From contig JBJHCA010000011.1 of the NCBI GenBank assembly GCA_050485785.1, positions 1 through 55,473 on the forward strand: a DNA stretch of 55,473 bases, written 5' to 3'. The notes under the pieces are model-generated. The model was not told the DNA's origin, made no database searches, and saw only the letters and a program-made list of their open reading frames with translations. Of this stretch, positions 16,199 through 25,075 are shown one piece after another. Positions within the stretch are counted from its first letter, which is position 1, and the number at the start of each line of letters is the position of its first letter. The stretch comes from JBJHCA01 sp050485785 (GTDB taxonomy: Bacteria; Bacteroidota; Bacteroidia; Chitinophagales; Saprospiraceae). The position numbers and the translations under genes are program-made.

Positions 16199-17764
16199 AT
16201 GGAATGGATTTATGCCATAAGTTATTTTGTGTCGCTCACCGGATTGATGGCCTGGTTTTACTATCGCGGTACGCGGCACAGCCCTGCCGCCAGTAAGGTT
16301 TTTTTACTTGCGTATCTCGTTTACATTATATGTCTGGCATGGGCTCCGGGCACACTAACCTATAAGCTGATGGTACTGGGAAGGGATTTGGCCGTAATGG
16401 CTGCCGTCATCATTGGCTTTCAGTACATCAGGCATAAAGCGTGGATGATGATTGCAGGTTTACTGGTTTATGCGTTGGTAGTGCCTATTGCATTTCCGGT
16501 ATGGGTGCAGACCTTTCCTTCAGAGCACTACATGGTTCCCTTTACCGGAACCTCGGATAATGATGAGGAGGACGACGATGAAGGTGAGTTTCTGATCCGT
16601 TTTCATCTGGGGCTTTCCCCGCTAAGCATAGTCAGTTTTAATGAAGATTACCGGGTGGAATGGTCCAGACCTTTCAGGATGGAATCGCCGGATATTACCG
16701 GTCTGGATGAGTGGTGGCTGCTCAATATCCTTCCCTCCAGTGAAAAGGACATGGACGAAATTCTGGGGCGATTACAGCAAAAAGAAGCGATTGCCTATCT
16801 GGAATGGAATGACAGTATTGAACTGGAGCCTATTCGGGCCGATCTTTCCGGAGAAACGGCATACGTTTCCGGATTTAATGATCCCTTAAGCAGCCGGCAG
16901 TGGTATCTGCTCATGACCGGTGCTTACGAAGCGGTACGCTGGCTTGATTCCATGGGTCTGCAACCTCAGGGTAATGCAAGAATTGCCATACTGGACACCG
17001 GGATAGACGGTGATCATGAAGACATTAAAGCCCATTACCGGAGCATACAGGCCGGGTACGATCATGACCCCCATGGTCATGGAACGCATTGTGCCGGACT
17101 GGCAGCTGCCGTTAGCAACAACGGACTGGGCATAGCCAGTGCAGTTCCATCTGCTGATTGGGTTAGTGTGAGTTCAGTGAGGGTACTCAATAATATGGGT
17201 GGAGGAACACAGCGGGGAATAATACAGGGAATACTGGAAGCCGCTGATGCCGGAGCTGATGTAATATCCTTGTCATTGGGTGGCAGAAGTCGCGATGCCG
17301 CTCAAAGGGCTTACGAAAAGGCTGTGAATTATGCGCATCAAAAGGGGGCAATAGTTGTAGTGGCAGCCGGCAATGAAGGCATAGATGCCCGGCGGATCGC
17401 TCCGGCCAATGTGCAGGGCGTTATTGCCGTAGCGGCAGTAAACAGAACAGGCAGCAAAGCCGTTTTTTCGAACAGCGTCGAATTTTTAGATCGCGGTATT
17501 GCTGCACCGGGAGTAGAAATGGTATCTACTCTTCCCGGAAACCGGTATGTTGCATTCAACGGAACAAGTATGGCCACCCCAATGGTGGCGAATACAGTAG
17601 CTATCCTGAGGGCCCTGGATCCATTGCTGGATACGGAAACTGCTTATAATATTCTCAGGTATTCCGGCACTTCCCATGTCGATGCCGTGACTACCGGTCC
17701 CGTGATCAACCTTCATGCAGCACTGAAGTTTTGGTATGAGCTCAGGATGGAGGATGAACTATAG
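16199..17764 (+). CDS. Membrane-anchored S8 (subtilisin-like) serine protease
   Basis: 521-aa protein with four N-terminal membrane segments (about 4-21, 33-50, 58-77, 82-103), an acidic stretch DNDEEDDDEGE at 120-130, a linker domain, then a subtilase domain from about 255. The triad is complete: Asp266 (ILDTGIDG), His294 (HGHGTHCAG) and Ser457 (NGTSMATPM), with the oxyanion Asn392 (AAGNEG). Most subtilases are secreted with a cleaved signal; this one is tethered by a four-helix membrane module. The catalytic domain is probably periplasmic if the N-terminus is cytoplasmic. The substrate is unknown. Confidence 0.9.
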   Translation: MEWIYAISYFVSLTGLMAWFYYRGTRHSPAASKVFLLAYLVYIICLAWAPGTLTYKLMVLGRDLAVMAAVIIGFQYIRHKAWMMIAGLLVYALVVPIAFPVWVQTFPSEHYMVPFTGTSDNDEEDDDEGEFLIRFHLGLSPLSIVSFNEDYRVEWSRPFRMESPDITGLDEWWLLNILPSSEKDMDEILGRLQQKEAIAYLEWNDSIELEPIRADLSGETAYVSGFNDPLSSRQWYLLMTGAYEAVRWLDSMGLQPQGNARIAILDTGIDGDHEDIKAHYRSIQAGYDHDPHGHGTHCAGLAAAVSNNGLGIASAVPSADWVSVSSVRVLNNMGGGTQRGIIQGILEAADAGADVISLSLGGRSRDAAQRAYEKAVNYAHQKGAIVVVAAGNEGIDARRIAPANVQGVIAVAAVNRTGSKAVFSNSVEFLDRGIAAPGVEMVSTLPGNRYVAFNGTSMATPMVANTVAILRALDPLLDTETAYNILRYSGTSHVDAVTTGPVINLHAALKFWYELRMEDEL

Positions 17765-17854
17765 GGCAGTAAGATCTTAATGTTTGTTTCGACGCTGAAA
17801 TGGGATTTATTGAATGGAGTCCATTGGATTTTTTTCACACCACAGTCTTGTTAC

Positions 17855-18595
17855 ATGCCCAAAATATTATTTGTTTACCCCATGGATCGCAAACCGGTCA
17901 ATATTAACTCCTATACTGATTTTGGCTTCATGAAACTTTTTGGTGAAGAAGTCAGTAAGGATCTGCAGCTTGATTTTATCAATGCAGTGCTGGAGGAAGA
18001 AACGGGTACCATATCATCCATTGAGTTTGCTAAGAATGAGCTTTTAGGGCTCGGTCAACTTGACCGCAAGGTTGTGTTTGATATCTACTGCAAAACGGAA
18101 TCAGGAGAGCGCATCATTGTAGAAATACAAAAAGCTATCAACAATATTTCCGTGAGCGGTCTTTGTTCAACAGCAGTTTTGCCATACAGGAACAGGCCCG
18201 TCGCGGGATTTGGAATTACGAACTCAAGGCGGTTCATTGTATAGCTATTCTCGATTTTAGGTTGGACGGTAAAACTTCGGAACCCGGGAAATTTTTATAT
18301 AAGGTGAAGCTTATAGACGAATCGAACGGCAAGGTATTCAATGATAATCAAAACCATCAATTTTATGCCCGAGCAGATGAAAAGTACAACCAGCAATGCC
18401 TGCGAAGAAAGCCTGAAGAACTACCGCGACATTAAGACCGTGTTAGACAGCAGTTATGAGAAAGGCATGGAGAAAGGGCTTGAGGAAAGGCAAAATAAAG
18501 GCTGCGCAAAATATTTCTTTCAGCTAAGTGTAAACTATGAGTCCATATCCGAAGCTACGGGATTGAGTGAGGAAGAACCAAATCACATTACATAG
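17855..18595 (+). pseudogene. Decayed Rpn/PD-(D/E)XK_2-family nuclease gene
   Basis: Relic of a gene for the Rpn family of recombination-promoting nucleases. Frame one reads NSYTDFGFMKLFGEEVSKD, LGQLDRKVVFDIYC and IIVEIQKA, covering the nuclease core including the D...ExK-like residues. Around 18133-18142 the frame shifts: the continuation QYFRERSLFNSSFAIQEQ and the family-typical WNYELKAVHCIAILDF lie in another frame. A third frame carries the tail (ESLKNYRDIKTVLDSSYEKG). The expected stretch of some 60 residues between KVFND and the tail is missing. Two breaks plus a deletion make a functional product unlikely. Confidence 0.85.
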
Positions 18596-18934
18596 GACAT
18601 TCCATAGTCCGATATTGAGTCACAAAAGGATATTGTGATTTCGAATGGAAGGAGTAATTGTTTGTTAAGTTTTTATTCAAGCCAATTTTACTCCTTTCGC
18701 ATTTCATAAAACTTCTGGAAAAAACGCATCAGCAAACTTTTTTCCAAAATGATGACCATTCCATCCGGTGCTAACTTTGCCTGTTCTATACAGCACTCAA
18801 CCTATAATCAGCCAAGGTTACATGAGGCATTTTTCGGGTTATATTGCTCGAACTGAAGAAAGCGGGAAGTTCAATTGAAAGTTTGAACTTTGGTACATAT
18901 CTTTGGACATCAACATCACTTTAAGCAAGCACTT
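18596..18934. other. Intergenic region before the 18935 lipoprotein gene
   Basis: About 340 bp with no convincing gene. The last 60 bases hold the promoter-like TATCTTTG box and two overlapping short inverted repeats described separately. No terminal repeats or target-site duplication are seen bordering the neighbouring nuclease relic. Confidence 0.5.
18869..18905 (+). promoter_or_regulatory. Promoter with overlapping palindromes before a lipoprotein gene
   Basis: TATCTTTG at 18898-18905 matches the -7 consensus, with a weak -33 half (ATTG, spacing 20). Between them lie AAAGTT-TG-AACTTT (18878-18891) and the partly overlapping GTTCAA-N8-TTGAAC (18869-18888). Both are perfect, and a regulator binding there would touch the promoter. 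Confidence 0.45.
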
Positions 18935-19555
18935 ATGAAAAGGATCATTTACAGTTTATTGATATTGGGGACAGCTTTAGTCTGTTCAGGATGTGCCCGG
19001 GTTTATTTTGCTCCCGATGCAGCAAATCTGGCCGCTACACACCGCACAATTGCCATAATGCCGGCTGACATCACTATTGCACCGCATCGCCGCCTCACTC
19101 CTGAACTCATGAAGGAACAACAAAAAGCGGAATCAGTCAGCTTCCAACGGGAATTACACAGCTGGATGCTGCGTAGAAAAATGCAGGGCCACCTCAGCCA
19201 GAATATGAAAGACCTGGAATCCACCCAAGCCATACTGCAGAGAGCGGGATACCCGGAAACGCGATATACCATAACCGAGTTATGCGAGATGCTGGAAGTT
19301 GACGGTATAATGACTTCCAGTTATCACCTCACAAAACCCATGTCAGATGGTGCGGCTATCGCTATTGGGTTGTTGGTTGGCTTTTGGGGGGCAACCAATG
19401 AAGTTTCAGCTAACCTGGCCATTTACCATTGTGGGGATGGTGATCTGTTGTGGACTTACAACCGCAAATACTCAGGAAGCGTTGGCAGCAGTACGCAGCG
19501 TTTAGTTGACAGATTGATGCGGGATGCAAGCAGAAGATTGCCCTATACCAGGTAA
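18935..19555 (+). CDS. Lipoprotein of unknown function
   Basis: 206-aa predicted lipoprotein. The signal peptide MKRIIYSLLILGTALVC ends with the lipobox CSGC. The mature protein begins with a beta-strand-like TIAIMPADITI, has a charged helical middle (KEQQKAESVSFQRELHSWML), then MLEVDGIMTSSYHLTKP, a short glycine-rich hydrophobic segment (AIAIGLLVGFWG), and the terminal LWTYNRKYSGSVGS. This layout resembles lipoproteins that add up paralogous copies to report envelope load, but I cannot assign a family. The start is the ATG at 18935; an upstream frame from 18890 would spoil the signal peptide. Confidence 0.72.
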   Translation: MKRIIYSLLILGTALVCSGCARVYFAPDAANLAATHRTIAIMPADITIAPHRRLTPELMKEQQKAESVSFQRELHSWMLRRKMQGHLSQNMKDLESTQAILQRAGYPETRYTITELCEMLEVDGIMTSSYHLTKPMSDGAAIAIGLLVGFWGATNEVSANLAIYHCGDGDLLWTYNRKYSGSVGSSTQRLVDRLMRDASRRLPYTR

Positions 19556-19574
19556 TTAACATAAAGCGGTTCTT

Positions 19575-20099
19575 ATGAAACACGAAAAAACCAGTACAGA
19601 TAAACAAATTGAGAAAATATCGTGGTATCGCAGGACAGACAAAGCCATTACGGGATGGATGAGGGGGCACGGTTTGCCTGCATTGCGAATAAGCATAGGA
19701 ATCGTTTTTTTGTGGTTTGGTTTCCTCAAGTTTTTTCCCGGGGTAAGCCCTGCCGAAACCCTGGCAGTAAATACAATTTCGGCAGTATCGTTTGACTTGC
19801 TGCCGCATCGTGCCATCAGTACAGGATTAGCTGTGTGGGAAGTGCTGATAGGGATAGGCCTGCTCACCGGGCGGTGGATGCGCTTAACGCTACTTTTACT
19901 TTTCCTTCAAATGCCGGGCACATTTCTGCCGGTTTTCCTTTTCCCTTATGAAGTTTTTGAATCCATCCCTTTTGTACCTACCATAGAAGGGCAGTATATT
20001 TTCAAAAACCTGGTACTCATCAGTGCAGGAATAGTACTGGGAGGTTTCCTTGAACCGCGACCCACCGGTGGCGTTGAAATTCCAGAACAGGAGGATTGA
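19575..20099 (+). CDS. DoxX-like / DUF417-like integral membrane protein
   Basis: 174-aa protein with about four membrane segments. The first, ALRISIGIVFLWFGFLKFF, has the family signature of DoxX/DUF417 proteins (R.siG.vFlw.G..KF). It is followed by LAVWEVLIGIGLLTGRW, LLLLFLQMPGTFLPVFLF, and KNLVLISAGIVLGG. Function in this superfamily is poorly defined; some members link to redox or respiratory functions. It starts 19 bp after the lipoprotein gene and is probably in the same transcript. Confidence 0.75.
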   Translation: MKHEKTSTDKQIEKISWYRRTDKAITGWMRGHGLPALRISIGIVFLWFGFLKFFPGVSPAETLAVNTISAVSFDLLPHRAISTGLAVWEVLIGIGLLTGRWMRLTLLLLFLQMPGTFLPVFLFPYEVFESIPFVPTIEGQYIFKNLVLISAGIVLGGFLEPRPTGGVEIPEQED

Positions 20100-20147
20100 G
20101 TTCTTCCGCGGGTGGGAATTTAACGGACATTTTCCGGGCGATGTATG

Positions 20148-20957
20148 TCACTTTAGTACCCGTTTCAATTGATTGAGCATGCGCTGCCTGTACTGAAACA
20201 GTTGATAATCTTTGGAAGACAGGTCTGTATTATGAGTGATATCAATTTTGTTTTGAATAAAGTAGTCGTACAGTGCGAGGTCGCAACTTAAAGTATTTTC
20301 CAGTTTCTTTCTAAGACCTGCAGTGGGAATCAATATAGGCTTTTTCCGGGTTCTGTTTTGTGGAAAGTACAAAGGTACACCTCCCTTCCAGCCCAGTTGC
20401 CGGCTTAGTGTAAACACTCCGGCATCAAAATGCTGCAGATCAAATACTGCATCATATTCATTCAGTGCCGCTTTGGCTTTGTTCAACAGGTCTTCACCCC
20501 GGTTTGCCAGGTCGGGAACCGGAATGTTTTGATCCATTAAAAATTGGATGGAACCTGACAGAAAACGCGTCATCAGATTATCCTGCCCGTGTTCCAAAGC
20601 ATAGGGGATGTATTCCTCCAGTGATTCCATATTCTTAAGGTCATCGTAGAATTTGATGTGCGGGCTGTTCTTCAGGAAAAAGAACTGTGAAATAAACATG
20701 GATACCGGTTCTCTAAGCACGGTAACTTTGAAGGAACGGTCAAACAGAGGTGCAAACAAACCGGCTCCGTGTCCGGCTATAACCTGCAGTTGTGATCGTT
20801 GTTCAACACTCAGGTTCTGAAAGGTTTGCAAGGATTCCATCAGGTCATCAAACAGAATACTGAAAACAGCTGGCTTGCCATAAACCTTTTGGAATACACC
20901 CCGCAGCGACATGCCTCCCGTTTTGGGAATGTGTTCAAATATTACCGGTTCTTTCAT
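20148..20957 (-). CDS. Sulfotransferase-family protein (PAPS-dependent type)
   Basis: 269 aa. The N-terminal FEHIPKTGGMSLRGVF is the 5'-phosphosulfate loop of Golgi-type/heparan-sulfate sulfotransferases, and KVTVLREPVSMFISQFFF gives the 3'-phosphate-binding Arg and Ser. Such bacterial proteins transfer sulfate from PAPS to carbohydrates or lipids; some are acceptor-less relatives. There is no signal peptide, so it is probably cytoplasmic. No other sulfation or glycan gene is adjacent, so the acceptor is unknown. Confidence 0.78.
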   Translation of the reverse strand: MKEPVIFEHIPKTGGMSLRGVFQKVYGKPAVFSILFDDLMESLQTFQNLSVEQRSQLQVIAGHGAGLFAPLFDRSFKVTVLREPVSMFISQFFFLKNSPHIKFYDDLKNMESLEEYIPYALEHGQDNLMTRFLSGSIQFLMDQNIPVPDLANRGEDLLNKAKAALNEYDAVFDLQHFDAGVFTLSRQLGWKGGVPLYFPQNRTRKKPILIPTAGLRKKLENTLSCDLALYDYFIQNKIDITHNTDLSSKDYQLFQYRQRMLNQLKRVLK

Positions 20958-21102
20958 TGTTGTTTTGCGCTGAATGCATGGACATGGCTACAGGTGACGA
21001 AGTCACCCCACAAAAAGTGATGTAAAATCATTTTTATATTTCTACAAGTCGCAGTCTGCGGTTACCTTGTTGTCAACCTCGTCCTGCTTGTTAATCATAC
21101 AC

Positions 21103-22803
21103 TCAATGTACTATTAGCGGGGCGTGATACAGCAACAATTCCCCCTGCCAAACAGCCAACAGATACGTGGACGCAGGCAACGAACACAGGGTTAAATCAG
21201 CAAACTGCCCGGAGAATGCCCTTTCCAATATGTTTCGGCCACTTACTTCATACAACCGTATTGTATATTCACCCGGCTTCGAGGCTTCCACTGCAATCCG
21301 ATCACTGGCCGGATTGGGATATACAAGGAATGCGGGTAAGTCCGACACATGGTAAACAGAAACTACTTCCTGAATGGTAATACCCACTGTAGTGATCACA
21401 TCGCAACCGTCGGGATTGAATGCATCGATGGAAATGAACGCCGAGCCGTGGGTTCCCCAAACCACGATGACTTCTGAAGTTCCCTGCCCACTGAGGATAG
21501 TGCCGCCGCCGGCAGTCCATTCCAATGTCCAGCCTTCAGGAGCTTCCACTGAATAGGTCACGGTATCACCTTCCATCACCTGGGTCTCACCACTGATATC
21601 GAGTGGATCAATGGCATCGGGTTGGGCTATATTCACTACGATCTCCATCTCGCAACCTTGCTGATCGGTAATGGTGGCGTGATAGGTGCCTGCGGCCAGG
21701 TTAGCGATCTGAGTTCCCGTCTGGTTGTTGGTTCCTTCGTCCCATAAAATGGTATAGGGGGCTGTGCCACCACTCACTTCAATGGTTAATCCCCCATCGC
21801 TTTCGCCATGGCAACTCACCGTGTCCATTTGCCCGATATACCAGTCCATCTGGTCAGGTTCATTAACTTCGATGGTGAGTTCTATGGTTTGCCCGATACT
21901 GTCGGTAATTTCAACCGTATAAGTCCCTGCTTCCAGGTCGGTAAGCGAGGCAGTGGTTGCTCCATGGTTCCAGCTGTAAGTGATCGGAGTAACTCCACCT
22001 GACACTTCTACACTAATTTCGCCGCTGGCATCACCGGTACAAAGCACATCCAAGCTCCAAAATGAATCAAGCAGCAGCATATCTCCTTCAATACCCCGCA
22101 ATCTAAAGGGGACGCCCTGGGGGTCGTCGGTTCCAAACCCGGTACTGGGGTTGTAGGTATCCAGCAGGGGAGTGTATCCATCAGCGGTGAGCTGCAATGC
22201 ATTTCCCGTAACAGTTTGTCCCATGATGGTTACCGGTGGCACCCAGGGCCCCGATGCAATGCTGCCATTGAGACGGTATTCAATCCAATAGCTTCCTTCA
22301 GTTAATATGGTTCCTATTTCCGCGGTAATTTGCATTACCGGTCGATCGGTGTTGCCAAAGCCCTGGGTTTGTGAAGTGCGGTAAATACCGCTGAAGCTGG
22401 TACTGACCATGCGGTTGACGATGGTGTCCCCAAAAATGATGTTGCTGGTTGCTATGCCGGGCGGGCCGTCCCATATCCTTACATACGCATGAGTGAAGCT
22501 GGAAGTGGTACTGCTTCCGGTTTGGTAGGCATACAACACTACATCATCAATGAGCCAGGCTTTACCTTCGGGAATCTCAAAGTCGTCAGCAATGGCATAA
22601 GGCACAGTAGAACTTGCGTTAAAACCGAGAATGGCCATATTGAGTGTGGTGATCTGCAGCATGGAACTGTGATTACCACCCGGACTGGTTCCGGTATGGG
22701 TGATTAACGGGCCGTTATCGTGCAAAATATTTTGTGCTGTGGCACTGAAAGCCAGCAACAAAGTTACCGCCATAGCTTGTGTAAACAGGTAAATATGCTT
22801 CAT
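21103..22803 (-). CDS. T9SS-secreted protein with two SprB-type repeats (copy 1)
   Basis: 566-aa surface or secreted protein. A signal peptide (to about residue 23, ATAQ) is followed by a roughly 220-residue beta-rich N-terminal domain, two SprB-like repeats (SGEISVEVSGGVTPITYSW; GGLTIEVSGGTAPYTILW), an Ig-like domain (GDTVTYSVEAPEGWTLEW), and a C-terminal T9SS type A sorting domain starting at FLVYPNPASDR. It is closely similar throughout to the next gene upstream, 38 bp away, so the pair arose by tandem duplication. The N-terminal domain is one I cannot name. Confidence 0.85.
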   Translation of the reverse strand: MKHIYLFTQAMAVTLLLAFSATAQNILHDNGPLITHTGTSPGGNHSSMLQITTLNMAILGFNASSTVPYAIADDFEIPEGKAWLIDDVVLYAYQTGSSTTSSFTHAYVRIWDGPPGIATSNIIFGDTIVNRMVSTSFSGIYRTSQTQGFGNTDRPVMQITAEIGTILTEGSYWIEYRLNGSIASGPWVPPVTIMGQTVTGNALQLTADGYTPLLDTYNPSTGFGTDDPQGVPFRLRGIEGDMLLLDSFWSLDVLCTGDASGEISVEVSGGVTPITYSWNHGATTASLTDLEAGTYTVEITDSIGQTIELTIEVNEPDQMDWYIGQMDTVSCHGESDGGLTIEVSGGTAPYTILWDEGTNNQTGTQIANLAAGTYHATITDQQGCEMEIVVNIAQPDAIDPLDISGETQVMEGDTVTYSVEAPEGWTLEWTAGGGTILSGQGTSEVIVVWGTHGSAFISIDAFNPDGCDVITTVGITIQEVVSVYHVSDLPAFLVYPNPASDRIAVEASKPGEYTIRLYEVSGRNILERAFSGQFADLTLCSLPASTYLLAVWQGELLLYHAPLIVH

Positions 22804-22841
22804 ATTCAGGGGGTTTGAGTTGAAATATATAATGCTATAGC

Positions 22842-24617
22842 TTACTGAATCATCAATGGTTTTGTGAAAACCCGTCCGGTATCATCCTGCATACTGAGCA
22901 TAAACACCCCTGCGGGCAACCCTTCAAGGGATATGCTGCGTTCAGTGCCGCTGAATTGTCCGGTGATAACCTGTTTTCCATCAGTAGTTATCAGCCTGAA
23001 AGTGTAATCTCCAGGCCGGGTAGTTCTGATGTTGATCATATTCATTGCAGGGTTGGGATGGAGTGTGAATGTACCCAATTCAGGGGCAGTTACAGAAACC
23101 ACCTCTTGTATTGTAATGCCGGAAGTGGATATGACATCACATCCCTCAGGATTTACGGCATTCAGTGAGATAAAAGCCGTGCCAGGCGTTCCCCACTCAA
23201 CCAAAACCTCTGCCGTTCCCTGCCCGCTGAGTATGGTGCCTCCTCCTGCCAGCCATTCCAGCGCCCATCCTTCCGGAGCATCCACAGTGTACACGACGGT
23301 ATCGCCATGGGTAACCAGGGTCTCACCGATAATGGTTAAAGGCTCTAATGGATCAGGTTGATCGATAATTACCATCATTTCAGCTTCGCAGCCCGTATCA
23401 TCGGTTATCGTGGCAAAATAAGTACCTGCCGCAAGGTCTGATGCTGTGAAACCGGTTTGGTTTCCGCTGTTTTCATCCCAGGCGACCGTATAAGGAGCGT
23501 TGCCGCCACTTACTTCTATGGTTACTTCACCGTCATTGTCTCCATGGCAGGTAGCATGAATTACTGAAGCCACTTCAACTTCTATTGCTTCCGGTTCTGT
23601 TACGTTAAAGGAAATGTCCACCTCCTGCCCAATGCTGTCTGTAACAACAACATGGTATTCACCGGCTTCCAGGCCACTAACCAGCGCAGAATTTGCTCCA
23701 TGACTCCATGAAAAAGAGTATGGCTGTATACCCCCTGTCATCATCACTTCAATGGATCCGCTGCTGCTACCATGGCAAATTACGTGTTCCACATGAACCG
23801 AATCCGTTTCCAGAATGGTGGCTTCTATGCCATAAACCCTGAAGGGAATTCCTTGCGGTGTTTGTGTACCCAGTCCGGTAGATGCGCTGTAATCGATAAG
23901 CGGATAAAATCCATCAGAGGCATTGTACTGGAGTGCGTTGCCGGTAGTGGTTTGCCCCATGATGGTAATGGGAGCACAAAATGGTCCCGAGGCTGTGCTG
24001 CCAACGAGCCTGTACTCCAGCCAGTACTCTCCTGCAGGCAGTAATACACCGGCTTCAGCTACAATTTGCATTACCGGTCGGTCAGTATTGCCAAACCCAG
24101 CGGTTTGCGTTGTGCGGTAAATGCCTGAAAATGAAGTGCTGCTGATTCGATTGGTGAACGTGTCACCAAAAACAACCGTGCTGCCTGGCTCGAGAGGAGA
24201 ACCTTCCCAAACCTGGATGTAAATTGCGGTAAAAGTTGAAGAAGTGGTACTTCCGGTTTGATAGCCAAACACCATAAATTCATCGATGTACCAGACTTTA
24301 TCTTCCGGAATTTCAAAATCATCGGCCAGGCCGGTGCTTGCCGATGCATTATAGTTGGCATTAAAACCAATAATATTCATAGACAATGTCGTGTTTTGAA
24401 GCATGGACGTATGATTGCCTCCCGGGCTGGTGCCAATCGATGTGATCAGCGGTCCGCTTTCAAACAGCATAGCCTGTGCCTGAAGGCTATCGATGGTCTG
24501 CAACCAGCAAAACACTAGACTGCACAACAGAATAATTTTGCTGCCCGACCGTAAACGAAACAACTGTTCTGAACACTTTGTCAATCCGGAAAAGTAGTAG
24601 AAAAATTGCATACACAT
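22842..24617 (-). CDS. T9SS-secreted protein with two SprB-type repeats (copy 2)
   Basis: 591-aa paralogue of the adjacent downstream protein with the same order: a long signal region (hydrophobic IILLCSLVFCWL, cleavage near SLQAQ), the shared N-terminal domain (SIGTSPGGNHTSMLQ; LADDFEIPED), two SprB-like repeats, an Ig-like domain (YTVDAPEGWALEW), and the sorting domain FTLHPNPAMNMINIR. The annotated N-terminus before GSKIILL is longer than normal for a signal peptide, so the true start may be internal. It is probably the first gene of a two-gene transcript. Confidence 0.84.
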   Translation of the reverse strand: MCMQFFYYFSGLTKCSEQLFRLRSGSKIILLCSLVFCWLQTIDSLQAQAMLFESGPLITSIGTSPGGNHTSMLQNTTLSMNIIGFNANYNASASTGLADDFEIPEDKVWYIDEFMVFGYQTGSTTSSTFTAIYIQVWEGSPLEPGSTVVFGDTFTNRISSTSFSGIYRTTQTAGFGNTDRPVMQIVAEAGVLLPAGEYWLEYRLVGSTASGPFCAPITIMGQTTTGNALQYNASDGFYPLIDYSASTGLGTQTPQGIPFRVYGIEATILETDSVHVEHVICHGSSSGSIEVMMTGGIQPYSFSWSHGANSALVSGLEAGEYHVVVTDSIGQEVDISFNVTEPEAIEVEVASVIHATCHGDNDGEVTIEVSGGNAPYTVAWDENSGNQTGFTASDLAAGTYFATITDDTGCEAEMMVIIDQPDPLEPLTIIGETLVTHGDTVVYTVDAPEGWALEWLAGGGTILSGQGTAEVLVEWGTPGTAFISLNAVNPEGCDVISTSGITIQEVVSVTAPELGTFTLHPNPAMNMINIRTTRPGDYTFRLITTDGKQVITGQFSGTERSISLEGLPAGVFMLSMQDDTGRVFTKPLMIQ

Positions 24618-25075
24618 TGGTTTTAGTTTACTATGAATTCAGCACCGAAAATGGTATTACACCCTTGATCGCGTAAACTTAAAGGTGAAGTTAAAAAATG
24701 ATTGGCATATTTAACAGGTTACGGCATAATTCATTGGGCAATTTGTTAAATGCCGACAAAAATGCGTTGGTACTCATTTTGAAATGCAATGCTTGCAAGG
24801 TGTGAAGTCCGGGCTTTTCCTGCAATTGTTGTCAGTTTATACATCACTCTTTGTGAGCTCCGCGCTGCGGAGCTGTAAACAATTGAGTTCCATTGCCGCT
24901 GAAAACAACTTATGGGCCTGGTTTTCAGGTATGGCAATGGGTAACTCACAGATCGCTATGAATACACTGAAAGGCATAGCAGTATCAGCTGCATTGGCAG
25001 TTGATTAAAATTTACCCTTCATCCACGCAAATCCGGGTAAATAGCAGGGGATTGGTGCATTATTCTTGTAAAAGG
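24618..25075. other. Intergenic region between the T9SS pair and the BFN gene
   Basis: About 460 bp. It holds a perfect 8-bp hairpin AGCTCCGC-GCT-GCGGAGCT (24856-24874) with no U-tract on either side, and an inverted repeat ATTTACCC/GGGTAAAT (25010-25042) just after the BFN gene. A 74-codon frame at 24784-25008 spans the hairpin and shows no protein-family features. I see no gene. Confidence 0.5.
25010..25042 (-). terminator. Weak terminator-like hairpin after the BFN gene
   Basis: Perfect 8-bp arms ATTTACCC and GGGTAAAT around a 17-nt loop. On the minus strand the hairpin is followed by TTTAATC, a short U-rich tail. It lies just downstream of the minus-strand gene ending at 25076. The long loop and weak tail keep confidence low. 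Confidence 0.35.

Noticed and set aside
21103..24617. Tandem paralogues considered as a mobile duplication
   Set aside because: No transposase, terminal repeats or direct repeats at the borders; simple gene duplication is enough.
24784..25008. 74-codon plus-strand frame between the T9SS pair and the BFN gene
   Set aside because: No motif, no promoter, and it covers an 8-bp hairpin; treated as non-coding.
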